Of a DNA stretch of 64,000 nt, positions 1-12,747 are shown one piece after another. The notes beneath the pieces are model-generated. The model saw only the letters and a list, made by a program, of their open reading frames with translations, did no database searches and was not told where the DNA came from. Source of the stretch: Eledone cirrhosa (taxonomy: Eukaryota > Mollusca > Cephalopoda > Octopoda > Eledonidae). The stretch spans positions 181,511,652-181,575,651 of the forward strand of contig OZ024743.1 of the NCBI GenBank assembly GCA_964016885.1, in the 5' to 3' direction. The position numbers and the translations under genes were made by a program. How positions within the stretch are numbered: the first letter of the stretch is position 1; every line of letters begins with the position of its first letter.

Positions 1-2362
1 TATTGGTGGTGGGTTGGTAATTGTGTAGTTGTTGTTGTTGTTATTGTTATTGTTGGTGTTTTGGTAATTGTGTTGTTGTTGTTGTTGTTGTTGTTATTGA
101 TGGTGGTTTGGTAATTGTGTTGTTGTTGTTGTGGTTATTGTTGGTGGTTTCGTAATTGTGTTGTTGTTGTTGTTGTTATTGGTGGTGATTTGGTAATTGT
201 GTTGTTGTTGTTGTTGTTATTGGTGGTGATTTGTTAATTGTGTTGTTGTTGTTGTTATTATTGGTGGTGGTTTGGTAATTGTGTTGTTGTTGTTATTATT
301 GCTGGTGGTTTGGTAATTGTGTTGTTGTTGTTGTTGTTATTGGTGGTGATTTGGTAATTGTGTTGTTGTTGTTGTTGTTATTGGTGGTGGTTTGGTAATT
401 GTGTTGTTGTTGTTGTTGTTGTTATTGGTGGTGATTTGGTAATTGTGTTGTTGTTGTTGTTATTGGTGGTGATTTGGTAATTATGTTGTTGTTGTTATTA
501 TTGGTGGTGGTTTGGTAATTGTGTTGTTGTTGTTGTTATTATTGGTGGTGGTTTGGTAATTGTGTTGTTGTTGTTGTTGTTGTTATTGGTGGAGGTTTGG
601 TAATTGTGTCGTTGTTGTTGTTGTTATTGGTGGTGGTTTGGTAATTGTGTTGTTGTTGTTGTTGTTGTTATTGTTGGTGATATGGTAATTGTGTTGTTGT
701 TGTTGTTGTTGTTGTTATTGGTGGTGGTTTGGTAATTGTGTTGTTGTTGTTGTTATTGGTGGAGGTTTGGTAATTGTGTTGTTGTTGTTATTGTTGTTGT
801 TATTGGTGGTGCTTTGGTAATTGTGTTGTTGTTGTTGTTGTTGTTATTGGTGGTGATTTGGTAATTGTGTTGTTGTTGTTGTTGTTATTGGTGGTGGTTT
901 GGTAATTGTGTTGTTGTTGTTGTTGTTGTTATTGGTGGTGGTTTGGTAATTGTGTTGTTGTTGTTGTTGTTGTTATTGGTGGTGATTTGGTAATTATGTT
1001 GTTGTTGTTGTTATTATTGGTGGTGGTTTGGTAATTGTGTTGTTGTTGTTGTTATTATTGGTGGTGGTTTGGTAATTGTGTTGTTGTTGTTGGTATTATT
1101 GGTGGTGGTTTGGTAATTGTGTCGTTGTTGTTGTTGTTGTTATTGGTGGTGATTTGGTAATTATGTTGTTGTTGTTGTTATTATTGGTGGTGGTTTGGTA
1201 ATTGTGTTGTTGTTGTTGTTATTATTGGTGGTGGTTTGGTAATTGTGTTGTTGTTGTTGTTGTTGTTATTGGTGGAGGTTTGGTAATTGTGTCGTTGTTG
1301 TTGTTGTTATCGGTGGTGGTTCGGTAATTGTGTTGTTGTTGTTGTTATTGGTGGTGGTTTGGTAATTGTGTTGTTGTTGTTGTTATTGGTGGAGGTTTGG
1401 TAATTGTGTTGTTGTTGTTGTTGTTGTTATTGGTGGTGATTTGGTAATTGTGTTGTTGTTGTTGTTGTTATTGGTGGTGATTTGGTAATTGTGTTGTTGT
1501 TGTTGTTATTATTGGTGGTGGTTTGGTAATTGTATTGTTGTTGTTATTGGTGGAGGTTTGGTGATTGTGTTGTTGTTGTTGTTGTTATTGGTGGTGGTTT
1601 GGTAATTGTGTTTTTGTTGTTGTTATTATTGGTGGTGGTTTGGTAATTGTGTTGTTGTTGTTGTTGTTATTGGTGGTGGTTTGGTAATTGTGTTGATGTT
1701 GTTGTTATTGGTGGTGGTTTGGTGATTGTGTTGTTGTTGTTGTTGTTATTGGTGGTGGTTTGGTAATTGTGTTGTTGTTGTTGTTATTATTGGTGGTGAT
1801 TTGGTAATTGTGTTGTTGTTGTTGTTGTTATTGGTGGTGGTTTGGTAATTGTGTTGTTGTTGTTGTTGTTATTGGTGGTGGTTTGGTAATTGTGTTGATT
1901 TTGTTGTTATTGGTGGTGGTTTGGTAATGGTGTTGTTGTTTCGGTTATTGTTATTATTGGTGGTGGTTTGGTAATTGTGTTGTTGTCGTTGTTGTTGTTG
2001 TTATTGGTGGTGGTTTGGTAATTGTGTTGTTGTTTTTGTTGCTGTTGTTGTTGTTATTGGTGGTGGTTTGGTAATTGTGTTCTTGCTGTTGTTATTATTG
2101 GTGGTGGTTTGGTAATTGTGTTGTTGTTGTTGTTGTTATTGGTGGTGGTTTGGTAATTGTGTTGTTGTTTGTCTTGTTGTTGTTGTTATTGGTGGTGGTT
2201 TGGTAATTGTGTTGTTGTTGTTGTTATTATTGGTGGTGGTGTGTTAATTGCGTTGTTGTTGTTGTTGTTATTGGTGGTGGTTTGGTAATTGTGATGTTGT
2301 TGTTGTTGTTGTTGTTATTGGTGGTGGTTTGTTAATTGTGATGTTTTTGTTGTTGTTGTTGT
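1..2362 (+). repeat. HOR-A sub-block alpha1, copy 1
   Basis: This sub-block starts at the GTGGTGGGTTGG landmark and ends just after the TTAATTGTGATGTTTTTG landmark (about 2332-2349). Internal markers are a TTTCG variant at about 149, an ATTGCTGG variant at about 298 and a unique TTTCGGTTATTG monomer at about 1938. It is 2,362 bp, against 2,318 and 2,315 bp in copies 2 and 3. The excess fits one additional 41-bp unit near 1837-1900 plus a TTG step. Its first 1.4 kb resembles the start of beta, so alpha1 and beta probably share an origin. Confidence 0.85.
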
Positions 2363-2385
2363 TATTGGTGGTGGTTTGGTAATTG

Positions 2386-2416
<31 letters not shown>

Positions 2417-3700
2417 ATTGGTGGTGGTTTGGTAATTGTGTTGTTGTTGTTGTTGTTATTGTTGGTGGTTTCGTAATTGTGTTGTTGTTGTTGTTTTTAT
2501 TGGTGGTGATTTGGTAATTGTATTGTTGTTGTTGTTGTTATTGGTGGTGATTTGTTAATTGTGTTGTTGTTGTTGTTATTATTGGTGGTGGTTTGGTATT
2601 TGTGTTGTTGTTGTTGTTATTGGTGGAGGTTTACTGATTGTGTTGTTGTTGTTGTTGTTATTGGTGGTGGTTTGGTAATTGTGTTGATGTTGTTATTATT
2701 GGTGGTGGTTTGGTAATTGTGTTGTTGTTGTTGTTGTTATTGGTGGTGATTTGGTAATTGTGTTGTTGTTGTTGTTTTTATTGGTGGTGGTTTGGTAATT
2801 GTGTTGTTGTTGTTGTTATTATTGGTGGTGGTTTGGTAATTGTGTTGTTGTTGTTGTTATTGGTGGAGGTTTGGTAATTGTGTCGTTGTTGTTGTTGTTA
2901 TTGATGGTGGTTTGGTAATTGTGTTGTTGTTGTTGTTGTTGTTGTTATTGGTGGTGGTTTGGTAATTGTGTTGTTGTTGTTGTTATTGGTGGAGGTTTGG
3001 TAATTGTGTTGTTGTTGTTGTTGTTGTTATTGGTGGTGATTTGGTAATTGTGTTGTTGTTGTTGTTGTTATTGGTGGTGATTTGGTAATTGTGTTGTTGT
3101 TGTTGTTATTATTGGTGGTGGTTTGGTAATTGTGTTGTTGTTGTTATTGGTGGAGGTTTGGTGATTGTGTTGTTGTTGTTGTTGTTATTGGTGGTGGTTT
3201 GGTAATTGTGTTTTTGTTGTTGTTATTATTGGTGGTGGTTTGGTAATTGTGTTGTTGTTGTTGTTGTTGTTGTTATTGGTGGTGGTTTGGTAATTGTGTT
3301 GTTGTTGTTGTTGTTGTTATTGGTGGTGGTTTGGTAATTCTGTTGTTGTTGTTGTTGTTATTGGTGGTGATTTGGTAATTGTGTTGTTGTTGTTGTTATT
3401 ATTGGTGGTGGTTTGGTAATTGTATTGTTGTTGTTATTGGTGGTTGTTTGGTAATTGTGTTGTTGTTGTTGTTGTTATTGGTGGTGGTTTGGTAATTGTC
3501 TTTTGTTGTTGTTGTTATTGGTGGTGGTTTGGTAATTGTGTTGTTGTGGTTGTTGTTGTTGTTGTTATTATTGGTGGTGGTGTGTTAATTGTGTTGTTGT
3601 TGTTGTTGTTATTGGTGGTGGTTTGGTAATTGTGATGTTGTTGTTGTTGTTGTTATTGGTGGTGGTTTGTTAATTGTGATGTTTTTGTTGTTGTTGTTGT
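2363..3700 (+). repeat. HOR-A sub-block alpha2, copy 1
   Basis: This 1,338-bp segment lies between two copies of the GTGATGTTTTTG landmark (about 2338 and 3678). It opens with a long TTG run (n about 10) instead of the GTGGTGGGTTGG landmark. Near its end it carries the GTCTTTTGTTG variant at about 3498 and a GTGTGTTAATTG variant at about 3580. It is 1,341 bp in copies 2 and 3, so its length is almost fixed. That conservation suggests it is copied as part of the whole HOR rather than changing on its own. Confidence 0.85.
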
Positions 3701-6700
3701 TATTGGTGGTGGGTTGGTAATTGTGTTGTTGTTGTTGTTGTTATTGTTATTGTTGGTGTTTTGGTAATTGTGTTGTTGTTGTTGTTGTTGTTGTTATTGG
3801 TGGTGGTTTGGTAATTGTGTTGTTGTTGTTGTTGTTATTGTTGGTGGTTTCGTAATTGTGTTGTTGTTGTTGTTGTTATTGGTGGTGATTTGGTAATTGT
3901 GTTGTTGTTGTTGTTGTTATTGGTGGTGATTTGTTAATTGTGTTGTTGTTGTTGTTATTATTGGTGGTGGTTTGGTAATTGTGTTGTTGTTGTTATTGGT
4001 GGAGGTTTACTGATTGTGTTGTTGTTGTTGTTGTTATTGGTGGTGGTTTGGTAATTGTGTTGTTGTTGTTATTATTGCTGGTGGTTTGGTAATTGTGTTG
4101 TTGTTGTTGTTGTTATTGGTGGTCATTTGGTAATTGTGTTGTTGTTGTTGTTGTTATTGGTGGTGGTTTGGTAATTGTGTTGTTGTTGTTGTTGTTGTTA
4201 TTGGTGGTGATTTGGTAATTGTGTTGTTGTTGTTGTTGTTGTTACTGGTGGTGATTCGGTAATTATGTTGTTGTTGTTATTATTGGTGGTGGTTTGGTAA
4301 TTGTGTTGTTGTTGTTGTTATTATTGGTGGTGGTTTGGTAATTGTGTTGTTGTTGTTGTTGTTATTGGTGGAGGTTTGGTAATTGTGTCGTTGTTGTTGT
4401 TGTTATTGGTGGTGGTTCGGTAATTGTGTTGTTGTTGTTGTTGTTGTTGTTATTATTGGTGGTGGTTTGGTAATTGTGTTGTTGTTGTTGTTGTTACTGG
4501 TGGTGATTTGGTAATTATGTTGTTGTTGTTATTATTGGTGGTGGTTTGGTAATTGTGTTGTTGTTGTTGTTATTATTGGTGGTGGTTTGGTAATTGTGTT
4601 GTTGTTGTTGTTATTGGTGGAGGTTTGGTAATTGTGTTGTTGTTGTTGTTGTTGTTATTGGTGGTGATTTGGTAATTGTGTTGTTGTTGTTATTGGTGGT
4701 GGTTTGGTAATTGTGTTGTTGTTGTTATTGGTGGAGGTTTGGTGATTGTGTTGTTGTTGTTGTTGTTATTGGTGGTGGTTTGGTAATTGTGTTTTTGTTG
4801 TTGTTATTATTGGTGGTGGTTTGGTAATTGTGTTGTTGTTGTTGTTATTATTGGTGGTGGTTTGGTAATTGTGTTTTTGTTGTTGTTATTATTGGTGGTG
4901 GTTTGGTAATTGTGTTGTTGTTGTTGTTGTTGTTATTGGTGGTGGTTTGGTAATTGTGTTGATGTTGTTGTTATTGGTGGTGGTTTGGTGATTGTGTTGT
5001 TGTTGTTGTTGTTATTGGTGGTGGTTTGGTAATTGTGTTGTTGTTGTTGTTATTATTGGTGGTGATTTGGTAATTGTGTTGTTGTTGTTGTTATTGGTGG
5101 TGGTTTGGTAATTGTGTTGTTGTTGTTGTTGTTATTGGTGGTGGTTTGGTAATTGTGTTGATTTTGTTGTTATTGGTGGTGGTTTGGTAATTGTGTTGTT
5201 GTTGTTGTTGTTGTTATTGGTGGTGATTTGGTAATTGTGTTGTTCTTGTTGTTGTTATTGGTGGTTTTTTTTGTAATTGTGTTGTTGTTGTTGTTGTTGT
5301 TGTTATTGGTGGTGGTTTGGTAATTGTGTTGTTGTTGTTGTTATTGGTGGAGGTTTGGTAATTGTGTTGTTGTTGTTGTTGTTGTTATTGGTGGTGATTT
5401 GGTAATTGTGTTGTTCTTGTTGTTGTTATTGGTGGTGATTTGGTAATTGTGTTGTTGTTGTTGTTGTTATTGATTGTGGTTTGGTAATTGCGTTGTTGTT
5501 GTTGTTGTTATTATTGGTGGTGGTTTGGTAATTGTGTTGTTGTTGTTGTTGTTATTGGTGGTGGTTTGGTAATTGTGTTGTTGTTGTTGTTATTATTGGT
5601 GGTGGTTTGGTAATTGTGTTGTTGTTATTGTTGTTATTGGTGGTGGTTTGGTAATTGTGTTGTTGTTGTTGTTATTATTGGTGGTGGTTTGGTAATTGTG
5701 TTGTTGTTGTTGTTATTATTGGTGGTGGTTTGCTAATTGTGTTGTTGTTGTTGTTATTGGTGGTAGTTTGGTAATTGTGTTGTTGTTGTTGTTATTATTG
5801 GTGTTGGTTTGGTAATTGTGTTGTTGTTGTTGTTATTGGTGGTGGTTTGGTGATTGTGTTGTTGTTGTTATTATTGGTGGTGGTTTGGTAATTGTGTTGT
5901 TGTTGTTGTTGTTATTGGTGGTGGTTTGGTAATTATGTTGTTGTTGTTGTTGTTGTTGTTATTGGTGGTGGTTTAGTAATTGTGTTGTTGTTGTAGTTGT
6001 TATTATTGGTGGTGGTTTGGTAATTGTGTTGTTGTTGTAGTTATTGGTGGTGGTTTGGTAATTGTGTTGTTGTTTTTGTTGTTATTGGTGGTGGTTTGGT
6101 AATTGTGTTGTTGTTGTTGTTATTGGTGGTGATTTGGTAATTGTGTTTTTGTTGTTGTTGTTATTGATTGTGGTTTGGTAATTGCGTTGTTGTTGTTGTT
6201 GTTATTATTGGTGGTGATTTGGTAATTGTGTTGTTGTTGTTGTTGTTACTGGTGGTGGTTTGGTAATTGTGTTTTTGTTGTTCTTGTTATTGGTGGTGGT
6301 TTGGTGATTTTGTTGTTGTTGTTGTTGTTGTTATTGGTGGTGGTTTTGTAATTGTGTTGTTGTTGTTGTTGTTATTATTGATGGTGGTTTGGTAATTGTG
6401 TTGTTGTTGGTGTTGTTATTGGTGGTGGTTTGGTAATTGTGTTGTTGTTGTTGTTATTATTGGTGGTAGTTTGGTAATTGTGTCGTTGTTGTTGTTATTG
6501 GTGGTGGTTTGGTGATTGTGTTGTTGTTGTTGTTGTTGTTATTGGTGGTGGTTCGGTAATTGTGTTGTTGTTGTTGTTGTTGTTATTGAGGTGGTTTGGT
6601 AATTGTGTTGTTGTTGTTGTTATTATTGGTGGTGGTTTGGTAATTGTGTTGTTGTTGTTGTTATTATTGGTGGTGGTTTGGTAATTGTGTTGTTGTTGTT

Positions 6701-7319
6701 GTTATTATTGGTGGTGGTTTGGTGATTGTGTTGTTGTTGTTGTTGTTGTTATTGGTGGTGGTTTGGTAATTGTGTTGTTGTTGTTGTTATTATTGGTGGT
6801 GGTTTGGTGATTGTGTTGTTGTTGTTATTATTGGTGGTGGTTTGGTAATTGTGTTGTTGTTGTTGTTGTTATTGTTGGAGGTGGTTTGGTAATTGTGTTG
6901 TTGTTGTTGTTGTTGTTATTGGTGGTGGTTTGGTAATTGTGTTGTTGTTGTTGTTATTATTGGTGGTGGTTTGGTAATTGTGTTGTTGTTGTTGTTGTTG
7001 TTGTTATTGGTGGTGGTTTAGTAATTGTGTTGTTGTTGTTGTTGTTGTTGTTATTGGGGTGGTTTGGTAATTGTGTTGTTGTTGTTGTTATTATTGGTGG
7101 TGGTTTGGTAATTGTGTTGTTGTTGTTGTTATTATTGGTGGTGGTTTGGTAATTGTGTTTTTGTTGTTGTTGTTGTTATTGGTGGTGGTTTGGTAATTGT
7201 GTTGTTGTTGTTGTTATTATTGGTGGTGGTTTGGTAATTGTGTTGTTGTTGTTGTTATTGGTGGTGGTTTGGTAATTGTGTTGTTGTTGTTGTTATTATT
7301 GGTGGTGGTTTGGTAATTG

Positions 7320-7353
<34 letters not shown>

Positions 7354-8029
7354 ATTGGTGGTGGTTTGGTAATTATGTTGTTGTTGTTGTTATTGGTGGA
7401 GGTTTGGTAATTGTGTTGCTGTTGTTGTTGTTATTGGCGGTGGTTTGGTGATTGTGTTGTTGTTGTTGTTGTTATTGGTGGTGGTTTGGTAATTGTGTTG
7501 TTGTTGTTGTTATTATTGGTGGTGGTTTGGTAATTGTGTTGTTGTTGTTGTTGTTATTGGTGGTGGTTTGGTAATTGTGTTGATGTTGTTGTTATTGTTG
7601 TTGTTGTTATTAGTGGCGTTTGGTAATTGTGTTGTGTTGTTATTGGTGGTGGTTTGCTAATTGTGTTGTTGTTGTTGTTGTTGTTATTGGTGGTGGTTTG
7701 GTAATTGTGTTGTTGTTGTTGTTGTTGTTATTGGTGGTGGTTTGGTAATTGTGTTGTTGTTGTTATTATTGGTGGTGGTTTGGTAATTGTGTTGTTGTTG
7801 TTGTTGTTATTGGTGGTGGTTTGGTAATTGTCTTTTGTTGTTGTTGTTATTGGTGGTGGTTTGGTAATTGTGTTGTTGTGGTTGTTGTTGTTGTTGTTAT
7901 TATTGGTGGTGGTGTGTTAATTGTGTTGTTGTTGTTGTTGTTATTGGTGGTGGTTTGGTAATTGTGATGTTGTTGTTGTTGTTATTGGTGGTGGTTTGTT
8001 AATTGTGATGTTTTTGTTGTTGTTGTTGT
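3701..8029 (+). repeat. HOR-A sub-block beta, copy 1
   Basis: This is the longest sub-block, 4,329 bp here against 4,859 bp in copy 2. Markers are an eight-T run at 5265-5272, ATTGATTGTGG followed by TTGCG at 5469 and again at about 6163, TTGTAGTTG variants near 5993 and 6033, and the ATTGAGGTGG and ATTGGGGTGG short monomers near 6585 and 7053. The last 2.1 kb (from about 5890) is repeated as the following gamma sub-block. About 120 bp near 4460-4600 is extra relative to copy 2. Confidence 0.88.
5265..5272 (+). repeat. T8 run marking beta, copy 1
   Basis: In this monomer the usual GGTGGTGGTTTGG is replaced by GGTGG followed by eight T, so the fourth G pair is missing. The same run is found at 15475-15482, 16129-16136 and 26327-26334 and nowhere else that I found. 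It is therefore a useful tag for counting beta copies. Confidence 0.9.
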
Positions 8030-9656
8030 TATTGGTGGTGGGTTGGTAATTGTGTTGTTGTTGTTGTTGTTATTGTTATTGTTGGTGTTTTGGTAATTGT
8101 GTTGTTGTTGTTGTTGTTGTTGTTATTGATGGTGGTTTGGTAATTGTGTTGTTGTTGTTGTTGTTATTGGTGGTGGTTTGGTAATTATGTTGTTGTTGTT
8201 GTTGTTGTTGTTATTGGTGGTGGTTTAGTAATTGTGTTGTTGTTGTAGTTGTTATTATTGGTGGTGGTTTGGTAATTGTGTTGTTGTTGTAGTTATTGGT
8301 GGTGGTTTGGTAATTGTGTTGTTGTTTTTGTTGTTATTGGTGGTGGTTTGGTAATTGTGTTGTTGTTGTTGTTATTGGTGGTGATTTGGTAATTGTGTTT
8401 TTGTTGTTGTTGTTATTGATTGTGGTTTGGTAATTGCGTTGTTGTTGTTGTTGTTATTATTGGTGGTGATTTGGTAATTGTGTTGTTGTTGTTGTTGTTA
8501 CTGGTGGTGGTTTGGTAATTGTGTTTTTGTTGTTCTTGTTATTGGTGGTGGTTTGGTGATTTTGTTGTTGTTGTTGTTGTTGTTATTGGTGGTGGTTTTG
8601 TAATTGTGTTGTTGTTGTTGTTGTTATTATTGATGGTGGTTTGGTAATTGTGTTGTTGTTGGTGTTGTTATTGGTGGTGGTTTGGTAATTGTGTTGTTGT
8701 TGTTGTTATTATTGGTGGTAGTTTGGTAATTGTGTCGTTGTTGTTGTTATTGGTGGTGGTTTGGTGATTGTGTTGTTGTTGTTGTTGTTGTTATTGGTGG
8801 TGGTTCGGTAATTGTGTTGTTGTTGTTGTTGTTGTTATTGAGGTGGTTTGGTAATTGTGTTGTTGTTGTTGTTATTATTGGTGGTGGTTTGGTAATTGTG
8901 TTGTTGTTGTTGTTATTATTGGTGGTGGTTTGGTAATTGTGTTTTTGTTGTTGTTGTTGTTATTGGTGGTGGTTTGGTAATTGTGTTGTTGTTGTTGTTA
9001 TTATTGGTGGTGGTTTGGTAATTGTGTTGTTGTTGTTGTTATTATTGGTGGTGGTTTGGTGATTGTGTTGTTGTTGTTGTTGTTGTTATTGGTGGTGGTT
9101 TGGTAATTGTGTTGTTGTTGTTGTTATTATTGGTGGTGGTTTGGTGATTGTGTTGTTGTTGTTATTATTGGTGGTGGTTTGGTAATTGTGTTGTTGTTGT
9201 TGTTGTTATTGTTGGAGGTGGTTTGGTAATTGTGTTGTTGTTGTTGTTGTTGTTATTGGTGGTGGTTTGGTAATTGTGTTGTTGTTGTTGTTATTATTGG
9301 TGGTGGTTTGGTAATTGTGTTGTTGTTGTTGTTGTTGTTGTTATTGGTGGTGGTTTAGTAATTGTGTTGTTGTTGTTGTTGTTGTTGTTATTGGGGTGGT
9401 TTGGTAATTGTGTTGTTGTTGTTGTTATTATTGGTGGTGGTTTGGTAATTGTGTTGTTGTTGTTGTTATTATTGGTGGTGGTTTGGTAATTGTGTTTTTG
9501 TTGTTGTTGTTGTTATTGGTGGTGGTTTGGTAATTGTGTTGTTGTTGTTGTTATTATTGGTGGTGGTTTGGTAATTGTGTTGTTGTTGTTGTTATTGGTG
9601 GTGGTTTGGTAATTGTGTTGTTGTTGTTGTTATTATTGGTGGTGGTTTGGTAATTG

Positions 9657-9699
<43 letters not shown>

Positions 9700-10375
9700 A
9701 TTGGTGGTGGTTTGGTAATTATGTTGTTGTTGTTGTTATTGGTGGAGGTTTGGTAATTGTGTTGCTGTTGTTGTTGTTATTGGCGGTGGTTTGGTGATTG
9801 TGTTGTTGTTGTTGTTGTTATTGGTGGTGGTTTGGTAATTGTGTTGTTGTTGTTGTTATTATTGGTGGTGGTTTGGTAATTGTGTTGTTGTTGTTGTTGT
9901 TATTGGTGGTGGTTTGGTAATTGTGTTGATGTTGTTGTTATTGTTGTTGTTGTTATTAGTGGCGTTTGGTAATTGTGTTGTGTTGTTATTGGTGGTGGTT
10001 TGCTAATTGTGTTGTTGTTGTTGTTGTTGTTATTGGTGGTGGTTTGGTAATTGTGTTGTTGTTGTTGTTGTTGTTATTGGTGGTGGTTTGGTAATTGTGT
10101 TGTTGTTGTTATTATTGGTGGTGGTTTGGTAATTGTGTTGTTGTTGTTGTTGTTATTGGTGGTGGTTTGGTAATTGTCTTTTGTTGTTGTTGTTATTGGT
10201 GGTGGTTTGGTAATTGTGTTGTTGTGGTTGTTGTTATTGTTGTTATTATTGGTGGTGGTGTGTTAATTGTGTTGTTGTTGTTGTTGTTATTGGTGGTGGT
10301 TTGGTAATTGTGATGTTGTTGTTGTTGTTATTGGTGGTGGTTTGTTAATTGTGATGTTTTTGTTGTTGTTGTTGT
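8030..10375 (+). repeat. HOR-A sub-block gamma, copy 1 (duplicate of the beta tail)
   Basis: Gamma opens with the GTGGTGGGTTGG landmark, then after about 120 bp joins sequence matching beta from about 5890. The offset is 2,252 bp at 6478/8730, 2,337 bp at 6937/9274 and 2,346 bp at 7749/10095. The first step of 85 bp is two additional monomers near 8940-9050. The second step of 9 bp is a TTG run that has grown from 10 to 13 triplets at 9659-9697. The other gamma copy and both beta tails have 10 triplets at that place. Confidence 0.9.
9659..9697 (+). repeat. Expanded (TTG)13 tract
   Basis: I count thirteen uninterrupted TTG triplets before the TTA of this monomer. The three paralogous positions (about 7322-7351, 18186-18215 and 20523-20552) each have ten. 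This is a local microsatellite expansion on an otherwise nearly identical background. Confidence 0.85.
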
Positions 10376-12693
10376 TATTGGTGGTGGGTTGGTAATTGTG
10401 TTGTTGTTGTTGTTGTTATTGTTATTGTTGGTGTTTTGGTAATTGTGTTGTTGTTGTTGTTGTTGTTGTTATTGATGGTGGTTTGGTAATTGTGTTGTTG
10501 TTGTTGTTGTTATTGTTGGTGGTTTCGTAATTGTGTTGTTGTTGTTGTTGTTATTGGTGGTGATTTGGTAATTGTGTTGTTGTTGTTGTTGTTGTTATTG
10601 GTGGTGATTTGTTAATTGTGTTGTTGTTGTTGTTATTATTGGTGGTGGTTTGGTAATTGTGTTGTTGTTGTTATTATTGCTGGTGGTTTGGTAATTGTGT
10701 TGTTGTTGTTGTTGTTATTGGTGGTGATTTGGTAATTGTGTTGTTGTTGTTGTTGTTATTGGTGGTGGTTTGGTAATTGTGTTGTTGTTGTTGTTGTTAT
10801 TGGTGGTGATTTGGTAATTGTGTTGTTGTTGTTGTTATTGGTGGTGATTTGGTAATTATGTTGTTGTTGTTATTATTGGTGGTGGTTTGGTAATTGTGTT
10901 GTTGTTGTTGTTATTATTAGTGGTGGTTTGGTAATTGTGTTGTTGTTGTTGTTGTTGTTATTGGTGGAGGTTTGGTAATTGTGTCGTTGTTGTTGTTGTT
11001 ATTGGTGGTGGTTTGGTAATTGTGTTGTTGTTGTTGTTGTTGTTATTGTTGGTGATATGGTAATTGTGTTGTTGTTGTTGTTGTTGTTGTTATTGGTGGT
11101 GGTTTGGTAATTGTGTTGTTGTTGTTGTTATTGGTGGAGGTTTGGTAATTGTGTTGTTGTTGTTATTGTTGTTGTTATTGGTGGTGGTTTGGTAATTGTG
11201 TTGTTGTTGTTGTTGTTATTGGTGGTGATTTGGTAATTGTGTTGTTGTTGTTGTTGTTATTGGTGGTGGTTTGGTAATTGTGTTGTTGTTGTTGTTGTTG
11301 TTATTGGTGGTGGTTTGGTAATTGTGTTGTTGTTGTTGTTGTTGTTATTGGTGGTGATTTGGTAATTATGTTGTTGTTGTTGTTATTATTGGTGGTGGTT
11401 TGGTAATTGTGTTGTTGTTGTTGTTATTATTGGTGGTGGTTTGGTAATTGTGTTGTTGTTGTTGTTATTATTGGTGGTGGTTTGGTAATTGTGTCGTTGT
11501 TGTTGTTGTTGTTATTGGTGGTGATTTGGTAATTATGTTGTTGTTGTTGTTATTATTGGTGGTGGTTTGGTAATTGTGTTGTTGTTGTTGTTATTATTGG
11601 TGGTGGTTTGGTAATTGTGTTGTTGTTGTTGTTGTTGTTATTGGTGGAGGTTTGGTAATTGTGTCGTTGTTGTTGTTGTTATCGGTGGTGGTTCGGTAAT
11701 TGTGTTGTTGTTGTTGTTATTGGTGGTGGTTTGGTAATTGTGTTGTTGTTGTTGTTATTGGTGGAGGTTTGGTAATTGTGTTGTTGTTGTTGTTGTTGTT
11801 ATTGGTGGTGATTTGGTAATTGTGTTGTTGTTGTTGTTGTTATTGGTGGTGATTTGGTAATTGTGTTGTTGTTGTTGTTATTATTGGTGGTGGTTTGGTA
11901 ATTGTATTGTTGTTGTTATTGGTGGAGGTTTGGTGATTGTGTTGTTGTTGTTGTTGTTATTGGTGGTGGTTTGGTAATTGTGTTTTTGTTGTTGTTATTA
12001 TTGGTGGTGGTTTGGTAATTGTGTTGTTGTTGTTGTTGTTATTGGTGGTGGTTTGGTAATTGTGTTGATGTTGTTGTTATTGGTGGTGGTTTGGTGATTG
12101 TGTTGTTGTTGTTGTTGTTGTTATTGGTGGTGGTTTGGTAATTGTGTTGTTGTTGTTGTTATTATTGGTGGTGATTTGGTAATTGTGTTGTTGTTGTTGT
12201 TATTGGTGGTGGTTTGGTAATTGTGTTGATGTTGTTGTTATTGGTGGTGGATTGGTAATGGTGTTGTTGTTTCGGTTATTGTTATTATTGGTGGTGGTTT
12301 GGTAATTGTGTTGTTGTCGTTGTTGTTGTTGTTATTGGTGGTGGTTTGGTAATTGTGTTGTTGTTTTTGTTGTTGTTGTTGTTGTTATTGGTGGTGGTTT
12401 GGTAATTGTGTTCTTGCTGTTGTTATTATTGGTGGTGGTTTGGTAATTGTGTTGTTGTTGTTGTTGTTATTGGTGGTGGTTTGGTAATTGTGTTGTTGTT
12501 TGTCTTGTTGTTGTTGTTATTGGTGGTGGTTTGGTAATTGTGTTGTTGTTGTTGTTATTATTGGTGGTGGTGTGTTAATTGCGTTGTTGTTGTTGTTGTT
12601 ATTGGTGGTGGTTTGGTAATTGTGATGTTGTTGTTGTTGTTGTTGTTATTGGTGGTGGTTTGTTAATTGTGATGTTTTTGTTGTTGTTGTTGT
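10376..12693 (+). repeat. HOR-A sub-block alpha1, copy 2
   Basis: This 2,318-bp copy runs from GTGGTGGGTTGG to the GTGATGTTTTTG landmark (about 12670). The TTTCGGTTATTG monomer is at about 12269. Relative to copy 1 it lacks one monomer just before that marker. Relative to copy 3 it differs by 3 bp, consistent with a single TTG step near 12115. Confidence 0.85.
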
Positions 12694-12716
12694 TATTGGT
12701 GGTGGTTTGGTAATTG

Positions 12717-12747
<31 letters not shown>

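Larger units (their letters stand above)
1..10375 (+). repeat. Block A higher-order repeat, copy 1 (10.4 kb)
   Basis: This is the first copy of a HOR made of alpha1, alpha2, beta and gamma. Copy starts are marked by the rare string GTGGTGGGTTGG followed about 30 bp later by TTATTGTTATTGTTGGTG. That landmark occurs at 1, 3701, 8030, 10376, 14035, 18894, 21231 and 24887. The spacings repeat in the pattern 3.7, 4.3-4.9 and 2.3 kb, which fixes the period. Positions 6478, 6937 and 7749 recur at 17342, 17801 and 18613, an exact 10,864-bp offset. Compared with copy 2, this copy lacks a 654-bp duplication in beta, has one extra monomer in alpha1 and has about 120 bp extra early in beta. Whether the HOR continues to the left of position 1 cannot be seen. 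Confidence 0.93.

Noticed and set aside
1..17. Window starting exactly at an HOR landmark, suggesting a true array edge
   Set aside because: The first bases coincide with the GTGGTGGGTTGG landmark, but position 1 is only the window limit. The monomer phase simply begins there, and nothing shows a junction with other sequence.
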